Below, one piece after another: positions 1 to 7,866 of a stretch of DNA of 15,014 nucleotides. The stretch's first letter is position 1, and every line of letters begins with the position of its first letter. The stretch spans positions 1 to 15,014 of the forward strand of contig JAUYMQ010000209.1 in assembly GCA_030698575.1 (NCBI GenBank), written 5' to 3'. A program made the translations under genes and the position numbers. Origin of the DNA: Deltaproteobacteria bacterium (GTDB lineage: Bacteria > JAUYMQ01). The notes beneath the pieces were generated by a model. That model saw only the letters and a program-made list of their open reading frames with translations. It ran no database searches and had not been told where the DNA came from.

Positions 1-132
1 GCGCTCTGCCGGGAGGATTGTCAGGGCCTTTGCACCTCCTGCGGCGCCGATCTGAACGTGAACGCCTGCGATTGCGTCCGGCAGGAAGGCTTCTCGAAAC
101 TCGGGAAGCTGCGCGATCTTCGAACGCGATAA
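1..132 (+). CDS. DUF177 (YceD-family) protein, C-terminal end only
   Basis: Frame 1 is open from the window edge to a TAA at 130-132, giving the last 43 residues of a protein. The piece has a dense cysteine cluster (partial residues 3, 7, 11, 14, 23 and 25) of the form C-x3-C-x3-C-x2-C-G ... L-N ... C-x-C, which is the typical C-terminal metal-site-like signature of DUF177/YceD proteins. In bacteria this family is almost always encoded just before rpmF, and that is the case here. YceD has been linked to 23S rRNA metabolism, but its biochemical role is not settled. The assignment rests on the cysteine pattern and the rpmF neighbour; the N-terminal part lies outside the window. Confidence 0.85.
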   Translation, partial: ALCREDCQGLCTSCGADLNVNACDCVRQEGFSKLGKLRDLRTR

Positions 133-158
133 CGAACATCACCTCAGGGAGTCGAGCG

Positions 159-341
159 TTGCCCAATCCGACACGAAGGTTTAGCCGATCCAGGCGCGAC
201 AAGCGCCGGACGCATCAAAAGCTTACGGCGCCGAACGTCATCTCTTGCCCACAGTGCACCGAGCCCACGCTCCCGCATCGTGTTTGCCGGCATTGCGGCT
301 ACTACAAGAGCCGCGAGGTCGTCACGATCGAGGAGAGCTGA
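159..341 (+). CDS. rpmF: 50S ribosomal protein L32
   Basis: A 60-residue structural protein of the large ribosomal subunit. The N-terminus carries the L32 signature (MPNPTRRFSRSRRDKRR), followed by a zinc-ribbon pair, Cys30-x2-Cys33 and Cys43-x2-Cys46, so this is the zinc-binding form of L32 rather than the cysteine-free paralogue. The start is a TTG at 159, chosen because an AGGGAG Shine-Dalgarno sequence lies at 146-151, seven bases upstream, and because the protein then begins exactly where L32 does. The open frame extends further upstream, but that part overlaps the DUF177 gene and has no L32 character. It lies 26 bp after the DUF177 stop and is probably co-transcribed with it. Confidence 0.95.
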   Translation: MPNPTRRFSRSRRDKRRTHQKLTAPNVISCPQCTEPTLPHRVCRHCGYYKSREVVTIEES

Positions 342-367
342 CGAACCGGTCGCGGTCCGGCAGGCAG

Positions 368-383
368 TGTTCCCCGCGGAACA
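368..383 (+). promoter_or_regulatory. Small hairpin abutting the fabD ribosome binding site
   Basis: TGTTCC (368-373) pairs with GGAACA (378-383) around a CCGC loop, a perfect 6-bp stem. Its last base is the first base of the AGAGGAG ribosome binding site (383-389) of fabD. It sits in the 55-bp rpmF-fabD gap. It could modulate fabD translation or be an RNA-processing or operator site; no function is shown by the sequence. It is not a terminator, because no T-run follows. Confidence 0.35.
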
Positions 384-396
384 GAGGAGCTTTCCC

Positions 397-1380
397 TTGA
401 CGAAGGCTGCGTTCCTCTTTCCGGGACAGGGATCGCAGATCGTCGGCATGGGGGGCGATCTGTGCCAGGCCTTCGAGCCGGCTCGCAGCTACTTCGCGCG
501 CGCGTCCGAAGTCCTCGGATTCGATCTCTCGCGCCTGTGCTTCGAGGATCCCGGGGAGACCCTTCAGCTCACAGCGAACCTCCAGCCGGCCCTGCTGACC
601 ACGAGCGTGGCGGCCTGGGCGGCGCTCGAACTGCACTCGGGCCTCCGCCCCGCTTTCGTGGCCGGGCACAGCCTGGGAGAGTGGAGCGCGCTGGTCGCCG
701 CGGGTGCGCTTGCCTTCGAGGACGCGGTGCGCCTGGTTCGCCTGCGCGGGGCCGCCATGCAGGAAGCGGTGCCTCCCGGAAAGGGCGCGATGAGCGCGGT
801 GCTCGGCCTCAGCGGAGAGATCGTGTCGGCGCTTTGCGCGCGCGTGACGAATGAACTGGGCAGCGACGGCGTGGTTGTGCCCGCGAACTTCAACGGCGCG
901 GGGCAGGTCGTGATCAGCGGAACCCGGGACGCGGTCGAGCGCGCCTCGGCGGTGCTGAAGGCGAACGGAGCGAAGCGGGTGATGCCGCTTCCGGTGAGTG
1001 CGCCCTTCCATTCACCCCTCATGAAGAGCGCCGCAGGCCGGCTCGAGGCGGCCCTCGACGGCGTGATCATCGCGGCGCCCCGTGTGCCCGTCGTCTGCAA
1101 TGTTGACGGACGCGCCTGCTCGGACCCCGGGGAACTGCGGAGGGCGCTCGTCGATCAGGTGGCCGCCCCCGTCCAGTGGGAAGCCTGTCTGGGCGAGATG
1201 GCGGGCAAGGGCGTGACCCACTTCGTCGAGGTGGGGCCGGGGAAAGTCCTGAGTGGGATCACGAAGCGGGTTGTCCCCGGCGCGCGCACCTCGCTCTCGG
1301 GTCGGGCGGATGACATCCGGGCGCTTGCCGCGGAGTTTCCCCGGGACGGCGAACCGCGCGGCGTGGAGGCCGGAGCGTGA
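397..1380 (+). CDS. fabD: Malonyl-CoA:ACP transacylase
   Basis: Transfers the malonyl group from malonyl-CoA to the phosphopantetheine of acyl carrier protein, supplying the extender unit for type II fatty-acid synthesis in the cytoplasm. The 327-residue protein has the expected length. Visible motifs are the N-terminal GQGSQ (10-14), the nucleophile elbow GHSLGE with Ser92, Arg117 in RLRG, and the catalytic histidine of APFHSPL (His205). The start is the TTG at 397: AGAGGAG at 383-389 is correctly spaced, and this start places Ser92 and Arg117 at the positions known for the family. An upstream ATG at 280 in the same frame lies inside rpmF and is rejected. The stop overlaps the fabG start. 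Unusually, fabD directly follows rpmF, with no plsX or fabH between them. Confidence 0.96.
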   Translation: MTKAAFLFPGQGSQIVGMGGDLCQAFEPARSYFARASEVLGFDLSRLCFEDPGETLQLTANLQPALLTTSVAAWAALELHSGLRPAFVAGHSLGEWSALVAAGALAFEDAVRLVRLRGAAMQEAVPPGKGAMSAVLGLSGEIVSALCARVTNELGSDGVVVPANFNGAGQVVISGTRDAVERASAVLKANGAKRVMPLPVSAPFHSPLMKSAAGRLEAALDGVIIAAPRVPVVCNVDGRACSDPGELRRALVDQVAAPVQWEACLGEMAGKGVTHFVEVGPGKVLSGITKRVVPGARTSLSGRADDIRALAAEFPRDGEPRGVEAGA

Positions 1381-2117
1381 AGCACGCAGGGCGCATCATC
1401 GCGCTCACGGGCGGGTCGCGCGGCATCGGCCGCGCGATCACCGAGAGGCTGGCCGCCGAGGGCGCGCACGTGGTCTTCACTTACGTGAAGGATGCGGCGG
1501 CCGCCCGGAAGACCCTCGACGCCATCAAGGAGGCGGGCGGGAGCGCCGAAGCGGCGCAGCTAGAAGTCAGCGACTTCGAGGCGTCCCAGAGCTTCTTCAA
1601 GGATCTGGTCGGCCGCCACGGGCGTATCGACGGACTGGTGAACAACGCGGGCGTGACGGCGGACAACCTGCTTCTCCGGATGAAAGAGGAGGAGTGGGAC
1701 CGCGTGATGAACGTAAACCTGAAGGGCGCCTTCAACTGCGCGCGCGCCGCCGCCCGCTACATGGTGAAGGCCCGGTCCGGGAAAATCGTGAACCTCACCA
1801 GCGTGGTGGCGGTCACCGGCAATCCGGGCCAGTCGAACTACGCTGCGAGCAAGGCCGGGATCATCGGATTCACCCGGGCGCTTTCACACGAGCTTGCAAG
1901 CCGGGCCATCACGGTCAATGCCGTGGCGCCGGGGTTCATCGACACCGACATGACCGCGGGACTGCCCGGGAAGGTGAGGGAGGAGCTACTCTCGCGCATT
2001 CCGCTCGGGCGCCTGGGGACAGTAGGGGAAGTGGCGTCCATTGTGAGCTTTCTGCTCTCGGGGGACGCGGGCTACATAACTGGGCAGGTGATCCACGTGA
2101 ACGGGGGAATCTGCTAG
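1377..2117 (+). CDS. fabG: 3-oxoacyl-[acyl-carrier-protein] reductase
   Basis: NADPH-dependent reduction of 3-ketoacyl-ACP to 3-hydroxyacyl-ACP, the first reductive step of each fatty-acid elongation cycle. The 246-residue protein is a classical short-chain dehydrogenase: TGGSRGIG nucleotide-binding loop at 11-18, NNAG at 89-92, and the catalytic set Asn114, Ser142, Tyr155 and Lys159 (NYAASKAG). It ends in the FabG-typical ITGQVIHVNGG segment. The start is a GTG at 1377 whose last two bases form part of the fabD stop (GTGA overlap); GGAGG at 1365-1369 is the ribosome binding site. The overlap points to translational coupling with fabD. The family has many SDR paralogues, but the context between fabD and acpP makes FabG clear. 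Confidence 0.96.
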   Translation: MKHAGRIIALTGGSRGIGRAITERLAAEGAHVVFTYVKDAAAARKTLDAIKEAGGSAEAAQLEVSDFEASQSFFKDLVGRHGRIDGLVNNAGVTADNLLLRMKEEEWDRVMNVNLKGAFNCARAAARYMVKARSGKIVNLTSVVAVTGNPGQSNYAASKAGIIGFTRALSHELASRAITVNAVAPGFIDTDMTAGLPGKVREELLSRIPLGRLGTVGEVASIVSFLLSGDAGYITGQVIHVNGGIC

Positions 2118-2140
2118 GGCGGCGCGGCTGCCACGCCACG

Positions 2141-2190
2141 CCCGCTCAAGCCTGGCCAAGCCTGGCCAAGCGTGGTCAAGCCTGGCCATG
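2141..2190 (+). repeat. 10-bp tandem repeat array between fabG and acpP
   Basis: Five consecutive 10-bp units fill 2141-2190. The consensus is CCTGGCCAAG: 2151-2160 and 2161-2170 are exact, 2171-2180 has two changes, 2181-2190 has one, and 2141-2150 is a degenerate copy matching 7 of 10. A decayed sixth unit may follow to about 2195. Three units contain the palindrome TGGCCA, so identical sites recur at about one DNA helical turn. The array occupies most of the only sizeable gap in the fatty-acid cluster and is not in a protein frame. It could be a regulatory array upstream of acpP or simple slippage-derived DNA. Confidence 0.85.
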
Positions 2191-2204
2191 CCTGCTGGAT
2201 TGAC

Positions 2205-2219
2205 GGCCGGATCACGGCC
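2205..2219 (+). promoter_or_regulatory. Small hairpin upstream of the acpP ribosome binding site
   Basis: GGCCG (2205-2209) pairs with CGGCC (2215-2219) around a five-base loop. It ends three bases before the very strong AAGGAGG site (2223-2229) of acpP. It may protect the 5' end of an acpP transcript or tune translation. The stem is only 5 bp and there is no T-tract, so it is not a terminator. Confidence 0.3.
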
Positions 2220-2236
2220 TACAAGGAGGATGCTGG

Positions 2237-2473
2237 ATGGCAATCGAAGAGCGAGTGAAGGAGATCATCGTCGAGCAGCTCGGGGTGAACGAGGAAGAAG
2301 TTATCCCCGAAGCGTCGTTCATCGATGACCTCGGCGCTGATTCTCTGGATATCGTCGAGCTCGTGATGGCCATGGAAGAAGAGTTCGACATGGAGATTCC
2401 CGACGAGGACGCGGAGAAGATCCAGACGATCCAGGACGCCATCAACTACATCAAGGCCAAGGGGCACGCCTGA
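2237..2473 (+). CDS. acpP: Acyl carrier protein
   Basis: Carries growing acyl chains as thioesters on a 4'-phosphopantetheine arm for FabD, FabF, FabG and other enzymes. The 78-residue, very acidic protein has the invariant DSL motif with the modified serine at Ser36, preceded by DDLGA and followed by the acidic recognition helix ([20 protein letters not shown]). The start ATG has a near-perfect ribosome binding site, AAGGAGG at 2223-2229, seven bases upstream, consistent with the very high expression usual for ACP. It is separated from fabG by 119 bp that hold a 10-bp tandem repeat and a hairpin, so acpP may have its own promoter or processed transcript. It is followed after 13 bp by fabF. 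Confidence 0.98.
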   Translation: MAIEERVKEIIVEQLGVNEEEVIPEASFIDDLGADSLDIVELVMAMEEEFDMEIPDEDAEKIQTIQDAINYIKAKGHA

Positions 2474-2486
2474 CGAGGGCACCGTC

Positions 2487-3785
2487 ATGAGGCGCCGCGT
2501 GGTGATCACGGGCCTGGGGGCCGTCACGCCCCTGGGAACAACCGTTTCCGAGACCTGGGCAGGCATCTGCGCCGGCAAGTCCGGGATTGGGCCCATCACC
2601 CGTTTCCCCGCCGCCGACCTCGGCTATCCCACCCGCATCGCGGGAGAGCTGCGGGGCTTCGATCCGCTCACCTACCTCGACAGGAAGGAAGTCCGGCGCG
2701 CGGATCGCTTCGTGCAGTACGCCGTGGTCAGCGCCATCATGGCCATGGAGGATGCCGGCCTGAAAGTCACGCCCGAGACCGCCCCGCGCATAGGCACCGT
2801 GATCGGCACCGGCTACGGCGGGCTCGAGACAACCTGGCACGCGGCGCGGACCCTCCTGGGCGCCGGCGCCGACGAGCTGGTGCCTCCCTCCGGGCCGATC
2901 AAGGACGCCTGGCGGAAGCTTTCCCCCTTCACAGTGCCGATGGGCATCCCGAACATGGCCGCCGGCCAGGCCTCGATCCGGCTCGGTCTCAAGGGTCCCA
3001 ACGGCTGCACTGCCACCGCCTGTGCAGCCGGGACGCACGCCATCGGCGACGCATTCAAGCTCATCCAGCGCGGCACTTGCGATGCCGCGGTGGCGGGCGG
3101 CGCGGAGGCCCCGGTGACGGCCCTTTCGATCGGCGCCTTTTGCGCGATGCGGGCGATGAGCACCCGGAACGAGACTCCCGAGTCGGCGAGCCGCCCCTTC
3201 GATCGCACGCGCGACGGATTTGTGATGGGCGAAGGCGCGGGGATCGTCGTCCTCGAGGAACTGACGCAGGCCCTCGATCGCGGCGCCCGGATCTATGCCG
3301 AGGTAATGGGCTACGGGCTCACCGGCGATGCCTACCACATGACCAGCCCGCCCGAGGACAGCGACGGCACCAAGCGGTGCATGCGGATGGCGCTGGAGGA
3401 CGCCCGAATGAGCCCCGACGAGATCGACTACATCAATGCCCACGGCACCGCGACGACCTTCAACGATGTTCTCGAAACGCAGTCGATCAAGGAAGTCTTT
3501 GGCGATCACGCATACAGCCTCGCGGTGAGCAGCACCAAGTCGATGACCGGCCACCTGCTTGGCGGAGCGGGGGGAATCGAGGCGATCTTCTCGGCCCTGG
3601 CCCTCCATGAAGGAACGCTACCGCCCACCATGAACCTCGACGATCCCGACGACGGCTGCGATCTCGACTACGTTGTCGGCGCCGCGAGGCGGCGCGATCC
3701 CGAGGCGGTGCTCTCGAACTCCTTCGGTTTCGGCGGCACCAACGCCTGCCTGGCGCTTTCGAAATTCCAGGAGCGCGAACGTTGA
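2487..3785 (+). CDS. fabF: 3-oxoacyl-[acyl-carrier-protein] synthase II
   Basis: Condenses malonyl-ACP with acyl-ACP, with release of CO2, to elongate the fatty acid. The 432-residue thiolase-fold protein shows the Cys-His-His catalytic set of elongating ketosynthases: Cys179 in [12 protein letters not shown], His319 in NAHGTAT, and His356 in [12 protein letters not shown]. The C-terminal [10 protein letters not shown] loop is present. It is slightly longer than the usual 410-415 residues. The ATG start has GAGGG at 2475-2479. Position right after acpP is the classical location. Because fabH is not in this cluster, initiation of fatty-acid synthesis must depend on a gene elsewhere, or on a decarboxylative route through a FabF-type enzyme; the sequence here cannot decide. 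Confidence 0.97.
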   Translation: MRRRVVITGLGAVTPLGTTVSETWAGICAGKSGIGPITRFPAADLGYPTRIAGELRGFDPLTYLDRKEVRRADRFVQYAVVSAIMAMEDAGLKVTPETAPRIGTVIGTGYGGLETTWHAARTLLGAGADELVPPSGPIKDAWRKLSPFTVPMGIPNMAAGQASIRLGLKGPNGCTATACAAGTHAIGDAFKLIQRGTCDAAVAGGAEAPVTALSIGAFCAMRAMSTRNETPESASRPFDRTRDGFVMGEGAGIVVLEELTQALDRGARIYAEVMGYGLTGDAYHMTSPPEDSDGTKRCMRMALEDARMSPDEIDYINAHGTATTFNDVLETQSIKEVFGDHAYSLAVSSTKSMTGHLLGGAGGIEAIFSALALHEGTLPPTMNLDDPDDGCDLDYVVGAARRRDPEAVLSNSFGFGGTNACLALSKFQERER

Positions 3786-4255
3786 AGCTCGCAATTGCCA
3801 GCGATCACGCGGGGGTCAACCTCAAGCAGCTTCTGATGGATCACCTGGCGGGGCGCGGCGGGTTCGACGTTCATGACTTCGGGGTCTTCGACGCCTCGCC
3901 CTCGGACTACCCGGACTACGCACGCAAGGTGGCCGAGAGCCTTCTCTCCGGCGCCTCCGAGCGCGGCATCCTGGTCTGCGGCTCGGGCGTGGGAATGAGC
4001 GTGGCGGCGAACAAGTATCCGGGGATCCGCGCGGCGGTCATCGACGGCGTCGATACGGCCCGCCAGGCGCGGGCGCATGTTGATACGAACGTGGCGGTTT
4101 TCGGTGAGCGGCAGATCACGGCCGACAAGGCGCTGCCGGCCCTCGACGCCTGGCTCGACACCGCCTTCGAGGGAGGGCGTCACAAGCGGCGCGTCGACAA
4201 GATCAGCGAAATCGAACGGGAGGTCCGCGGCCACGACGGCAAGAACAATTCATAG
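3782..4255 (+). CDS. rpiB: Ribose-5-phosphate isomerase B
   Basis: Interconverts ribose 5-phosphate and ribulose 5-phosphate in the pentose phosphate pathway. Ribulose 5-phosphate is also a precursor of the riboflavin pathway encoded just downstream. The 157-residue protein matches the RpiB/LacAB family: SDHAG near the N-terminus (7-11), DYPDYA (42-47), the active-site loop with Cys66 in [15 protein letters not shown], and His99 in the RAHVDTNVA segment. The start is a TTG at 3782 overlapping the fabF stop (TTGA), with CAGGAG at 3768-3773 as the ribosome binding site. The rpiB-glyA pair is a common bacterial gene order. The C-terminal tail (about 140-157) is charged and probably flexible. Confidence 0.95.
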   Translation: MKLAIASDHAGVNLKQLLMDHLAGRGGFDVHDFGVFDASPSDYPDYARKVAESLLSGASERGILVCGSGVGMSVAANKYPGIRAAVIDGVDTARQARAHVDTNVAVFGERQITADKALPALDAWLDTAFEGGRHKRRVDKISEIEREVRGHDGKNNS

Positions 4256-4270
4256 TCCTGAGGGGTTCAC

Positions 4271-5524
4271 ATGTCTGTTTTGCGGGAGCAGGATCCGGAA
4301 ATTGCGGAAGCGATTTACAAGGAAACGGTGCGCCAGGCAAGCACGCTCGAGTTGATCGCCAGCGAGAACTTCGTGAGCGAGGCCGTCATGGAGGCGATGG
4401 GGTCGCCGCTCACCAACAAGTACGCCGAAGGGCTCCCGGGGCGGCGCTACTACGGCGGTTGCGTCTACGTGGACATCGCCGAGGAGCTGGCCATCCAGCG
4501 CGCCAAGGACATTTTCGGGGCCGAAGCCGCCAACGTGCAGCCCCACTCCGGCGCCCAGGCCAACATGGCCGTCTTCATGGCGACGCTCAAGCCGGGCGAC
4601 ACCTATCTCGGCATGAACCTCTCTCACGGCGGCCATCTCACTCACGGGAGCCCCGTCAACTTCTCGGGCAAGCTCTACAAGGTCTTCCCCTACGGGGTGC
4701 GCGAGTCCGATCACCTGATCGACTACGATCAGGTCCGCGCGCTCGCCCTCGAGCACCGGCCGAAGATGATAGTCGTCGGCGCCAGCGCCTACCCGCGCCA
4801 CATCGACTTCGCCCGGTTCCGGGCCATCGCCGACGAGGTAGGCGCCGTCATCATGTCCGACATCGCGCACTACGCCGGCCTGGTGGTGGCTGGGCTCTTC
4901 CCCGACCCGGTGCCCCACTGCGAGTTCGTCACCTCGACCACCCACAAGACGCTTCGCGGCCCGCGCGGCGGCCTCATTCTCTGCCAGGAAGCCTACGCGA
5001 AGGCAATCAACTCTTCCGTGTTCCCCGGCATCCAGGGTGGGCCGCTCATGCACGTGATTGCAGCGAAAGCGGTGGCCTTCAAGGAGGCCCAGAGTGACGC
5101 CTTCCGCGACTACCAGAAGCAGATCGTCCTGAATGCGCGCGCGCTCGCGGCAAAGCTCCAGGCGCGCGGCTGGAACCTCGTCTCCGGCGGGACCGACACT
5201 CATCTTCTTCTCGTAAATCTCCTGGGGACCGATCTCACGGGAAAGATCGCCGAGGAGGCGCTCGACCGTGCCGGTATCACCGTCAACAAGAACACGGTTC
5301 CCTTCGAGACCCGTTCACCCTTCGTGACCAGCGGAATCCGGATCGGCACGCCGGCCGTGACCACCCGCGGCATGAAGGAGATCGAGATGGAGACCATGGG
5401 CGATCTGATCGCCGACATCCTCGAGCGGCCGGACGACGACGCCCGCATCGAGAGCGTGCGCAAGAAGGTTCAGGAACTCTGCGCCGCTTTTCCGCTCTAC
5501 GCCAGCCGCCTGGCGTCGTACTGA
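4271..5524 (+). CDS. glyA: Serine hydroxymethyltransferase
   Basis: PLP-dependent enzyme that interconverts serine plus tetrahydrofolate with glycine plus 5,10-methylene-tetrahydrofolate, the main entry of one-carbon units. The 417-residue protein has the usual length. Visible marks are [11 protein letters not shown] (26-36), [15 protein letters not shown] (49-63), SGAQAN (93-98), [12 protein letters not shown] (117-128), Asp197 contacting the cofactor, and the Schiff-base lysine Lys226 in [14 protein letters not shown]. The segment [10 protein letters not shown] departs slightly from the common DMAHIAGLV, but key residues are kept. The ATG has TGAGGGG at 4259-4265 upstream. It follows rpiB by 15 bp and is probably in the same transcript. 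Confidence 0.98.
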   Translation: MSVLREQDPEIAEAIYKETVRQASTLELIASENFVSEAVMEAMGSPLTNKYAEGLPGRRYYGGCVYVDIAEELAIQRAKDIFGAEAANVQPHSGAQANMAVFMATLKPGDTYLGMNLSHGGHLTHGSPVNFSGKLYKVFPYGVRESDHLIDYDQVRALALEHRPKMIVVGASAYPRHIDFARFRAIADEVGAVIMSDIAHYAGLVVAGLFPDPVPHCEFVTSTTHKTLRGPRGGLILCQEAYAKAINSSVFPGIQGGPLMHVIAAKAVAFKEAQSDAFRDYQKQIVLNARALAAKLQARGWNLVSGGTDTHLLLVNLLGTDLTGKIAEEALDRAGITVNKNTVPFETRSPFVTSGIRIGTPAVTTRGMKEIEMETMGDLIADILERPDDDARIESVRKKVQELCAAFPLYASRLASY

Positions 5525-5593
5525 CTTCCCCTCACCGGCCCGGGCTCCGCGCCCGCGCAGGCAGGGGGCGCCTGGCGGCGAATCGAGGCCCTC

Positions 5594-6076
5594 GTGCGCT
5601 GCCCGTTCTGCTCGAATACCGACAGCAAGGTGATCGATTCGCGGCTCTCGCGGGACGACAACGTCATCCGACGTCGCCGCGAATGCGAGAGTTGCGAGCG
5701 GCGATTTACCACCTACGAACGCATCGAGGAGATCCTCCCGCTCGTGGTCAAGAAGGACGGCCGCCGGGAGCCCTTCGATCGGATGAAGATTCTGGCGGGC
5801 ATGCAGACGGCCTGCGAGAAGCGCCCCGTGAGCGTGGAGACCATCGAAGGGCTCGTGGGGAGGATCGAGAAGGGCATCCAGGAGTCGGGGGACAAGGAAA
5901 TCCCCAGCTCGCGTATCGGCGAGGCCATCATGTCCGAACTCCACGATCTCGATCAGGTGGCCTACGTGCGCTTCGCCTCTGTGTACCGATCCTTCAAGGA
6001 CCTGAACGAATTCATGACGGAGCTCAAAGAACTTCTCAATGAGGAAAAAAAGAAGTCGGGCGCCGGAAAGAGCTGA
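5594..6076 (+). CDS. nrdR: Transcriptional repressor NrdR
   Basis: Nucleotide-sensing repressor of ribonucleotide reductase genes. The 160-residue protein begins with the conserved zinc ribbon (Cys3, Cys6, Cys31, Cys34; MRCPFC ... [12 protein letters not shown]). It continues with an ATP-cone domain (about 49-139) that binds ATP or dATP and controls oligomerization and DNA binding. The GTG start at 5594 has GAGG at 5585-5588 and places the zinc ribbon at the very N-terminus, as in the family. The glyA-nrdR-ribD order is common. No ribonucleotide reductase gene and no convincing NrdR box is seen in this window, so its targets lie elsewhere. Its last 38 bases overlap ribD. Confidence 0.97.
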   Translation: MRCPFCSNTDSKVIDSRLSRDDNVIRRRRECESCERRFTTYERIEEILPLVVKKDGRREPFDRMKILAGMQTACEKRPVSVETIEGLVGRIEKGIQESGDKEIPSSRIGEAIMSELHDLDQVAYVRFASVYRSFKDLNEFMTELKELLNEEKKKSGAGKS

Positions 6077-7184
6077 GGATCAGGCAAGGCACGAGCGCTT
6101 CATGCGCCGGGCGCTCGCCCTCGCGCGCCGCGGTGAAGGCTGGACGAGCCCGAACCCGATGGTGGGGGCAGTGGTGGCCCGGGGCGACCGTATCGTCGCC
6201 GAGGGCTGGCACAGGCGGCTGGGCGCCGAGCACGCCGAGGCGATGGCGCTCCGCCGGGCAGGACGTCGGGCCCGGGGGGCCACGCTTTACGTCACGCTTG
6301 AGCCCTGCAACCACACTGCGCGAACCCCGCCCTGCACGGACCAGGTGATCACGAGCGGAGTCGCGCGGGTCGTCACCGGCATGCGCGATCCGAACCGGCG
6401 GGTCCGCGGCGGCGGAGACGCAGCGCTCAGGCGCGCGGGCCTCGTGGTCGTCGAAGGCCTGCTCGAGCGAGAGTGCCGCGCTCTCAATGCGGCCTTCGTG
6501 AAGCAGGCCCTGACGGGCCTCCCGTTCGTTACCCTCAAGATGGCAATGAGCCTTGACGGAAAGGTGGCCACCGCGCGCGGACGCCGCACCGCGATCTCGG
6601 GGCCCGAGGGGGCGCGGTTCGTGCACGGCCTCCGGCACGCGTCCGACGCCATCCTCGTGGGCGTTCGCACGGTGCGCGTCGACGATCCGCTCCTCACCAC
6701 GCGCATCCGGGGAGCCGGGGGGCGGGCCCAAGCCGGCAAAGATCCTCTGCGCGTGATCGTCGACAGCCGGCTTCGCATGCCCCCGGGAGCGCGGTTGCTT
6801 CACACGGGGTCGCCCGCAGGGACCATCATCGCCGCCGCGCGCGGCGCGGCGCGAAGCCGCGAAGCCCGGCTGGCCGCGGAAGGCGCGGCGATCTGGCGGT
6901 TGCCGTCGCGCCAGGGCGGGGTCAGCTTGCGGGCTCTGATGCGGGCGCTCGGCGAGCGGGGTGTCCAGTCGGTTCTCATCGAGGGCGGGCCCGCGGTCGC
7001 CGTCTCGGCTCTTGAAGAGCGGGTGGTCGATCGCCTGCTTCTTCTCATCGCGCCCCGGCTCATGGGCGTCGGCGCTCCCGGCCTGTTCGACCGTGCGCTC
7101 CGCCGGCCGCTCTCCATCAAGCGGCTCTGCACCGGCCGGCTGGGCGGCGACCTTCTGCTGGACGCCGAACTGACCCCGGCCTGA
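6039..7184 (+). CDS. ribD: Bifunctional riboflavin deaminase/reductase
   Basis: Carries out two successive steps of riboflavin synthesis on the GTP-cyclohydrolase II product: pyrimidine deamination, then NADPH-dependent reduction of the ribosyl chain. The 381-residue protein has an N-terminal cytidine-deaminase-like domain with the zinc ligands HAE (65-67), Cys90 and Cys99 ([12 protein letters not shown]). A C-terminal RibD/DHFR-like reductase domain follows from about 160, with [13 protein letters not shown], the [13 protein letters not shown] segment (205-217) and EGGP (315-318). The ATG at 6039 overlaps nrdR by 38 bases and has no clear ribosome binding site. The next ATG (6102) would remove residues just before the conserved MRRALALA helix, so the upstream start is preferred. 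Translation is probably coupled to nrdR. Confidence 0.95.
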   Translation: MRKKRSRAPERAEDQARHERFMRRALALARRGEGWTSPNPMVGAVVARGDRIVAEGWHRRLGAEHAEAMALRRAGRRARGATLYVTLEPCNHTARTPPCTDQVITSGVARVVTGMRDPNRRVRGGGDAALRRAGLVVVEGLLERECRALNAAFVKQALTGLPFVTLKMAMSLDGKVATARGRRTAISGPEGARFVHGLRHASDAILVGVRTVRVDDPLLTTRIRGAGGRAQAGKDPLRVIVDSRLRMPPGARLLHTGSPAGTIIAAARGAARSREARLAAEGAAIWRLPSRQGGVSLRALMRALGERGVQSVLIEGGPAVAVSALEERVVDRLLLLIAPRLMGVGAPGLFDRALRRPLSIKRLCTGRLGGDLLLDAELTPA

Positions 7185-7215
7185 TATCAGGCCCGGCCCG
7201 ATCGGGGAGGAACGC

Positions 7216-7866
7216 GTGTTCACCGGCATCGTGGAAACCCTCGGGCGTGTGCGCGGCATCACGCGGGTGAGCGGCGCCAGGCGCCTCACGATCGAGGCGA
7301 GGCTTCCCACGCTTTCCCTCGGCGAAAGTATTGCTGTGAACGGGGTTTGCCTGACGGTCTCGCGCAAGGGGCGCGGGAGTTTCCAGGCGGAAGTTTCGCC
7401 CGAGTCGGTCCGCCGGACGGCGCTCGATGGACTTCGTGTTGGCTCGAAGGTGAATCTCGAGCGCGCGCTGAGGGCCGACGGCCGGCTCGGCGGGCATATC
7501 GTACAGGGGCACGTGGACGGCGTGGGCAAGGTGGTGCGGATCGAGCCCGAGGCGAACGCCTGGATGTACACCTTCGAGGCGCCCGCGGCCGTGGCCCGCT
7601 ACCTTGTCGAGAAGGGTTCCGTGGCCGTCGACGGCGTGAGCCTTACGGTAGCCGGCCTTCGCGGGCGGCGCTTCAAGGTTGCGATCATCCCGCACACGGC
7701 CTCGAACACCACGCTGGGAGATCGTGAGCCCGGCGAGCCCGTGAATCTCGAGGCCGACGTGCTTGCCAAATATGTAGAGAAGCTTGCGGGCGTCGCGGGT
7801 CGGGCCCGCCGCCGGAAGACCAGCCCGTCGCGCGCCAGGCGCGGCCCGGCCGGGAAGAGGCGATAG
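7216..7866 (+). CDS. ribE: Riboflavin synthase, alpha chain
   Basis: Dismutates two molecules of 6,7-dimethyl-8-ribityllumazine to riboflavin and the pyrimidine substrate of lumazine synthase. The 216-residue protein has the invariant N-terminus MFTGIVE and two lumazine-binding repeats: the first with VNGVCLTV (41-48), the second beginning at GGHIVQGHVDGVG (92-104) and containing VDGVSLTV (138-145). The trimer-forming C-terminal helix region (VNLEADVLAKYVEKL) is present. After it comes an arginine/lysine-rich tail (196-216) not needed by the family. The GTG start has GGGGAGGA at 7204-7211. It is named ribE here (ribC in some species). It abuts ribH with no spacer, where many relatives have ribBA in between. 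Confidence 0.96.
   Translation: MFTGIVETLGRVRGITRVSGARRLTIEARLPTLSLGESIAVNGVCLTVSRKGRGSFQAEVSPESVRRTALDGLRVGSKVNLERALRADGRLGGHIVQGHVDGVGKVVRIEPEANAWMYTFEAPAAVARYLVEKGSVAVDGVSLTVAGLRGRRFKVAIIPHTASNTTLGDREPGEPVNLEADVLAKYVEKLAGVAGRARRRKTSPSRARRGPAGKRR

Noticed and set aside
280-396. Upstream ATG start for fabD
   Set aside because: It lies inside rpmF and adds 39 residues absent from the family; the TTG at 397 has a good ribosome binding site and gives standard active-site numbering.
2451-3608. 385-codon antisense open frame opposite fabF
   Set aside because: Shadow of fabF; the sense strand carries all ketosynthase active-site motifs.
5541-5555. Possible terminator hairpin between glyA and nrdR
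   Set aside because: Only a 5-bp stem in very GC-rich sequence and no T-run follows.
7181-7190. 10-bp palindrome CTGATATCAG at the ribD stop
   Set aside because: Too short to be meaningful alone, and it partly overlaps the stop codon.
5525-7215. FMN riboswitch or NrdR box upstream of the riboflavin genes or nrdR
   Set aside because: ribD starts inside nrdR, leaving no leader, and neither the RFN-element pattern nor an NrdR-box-like sequence was seen in the short gaps.
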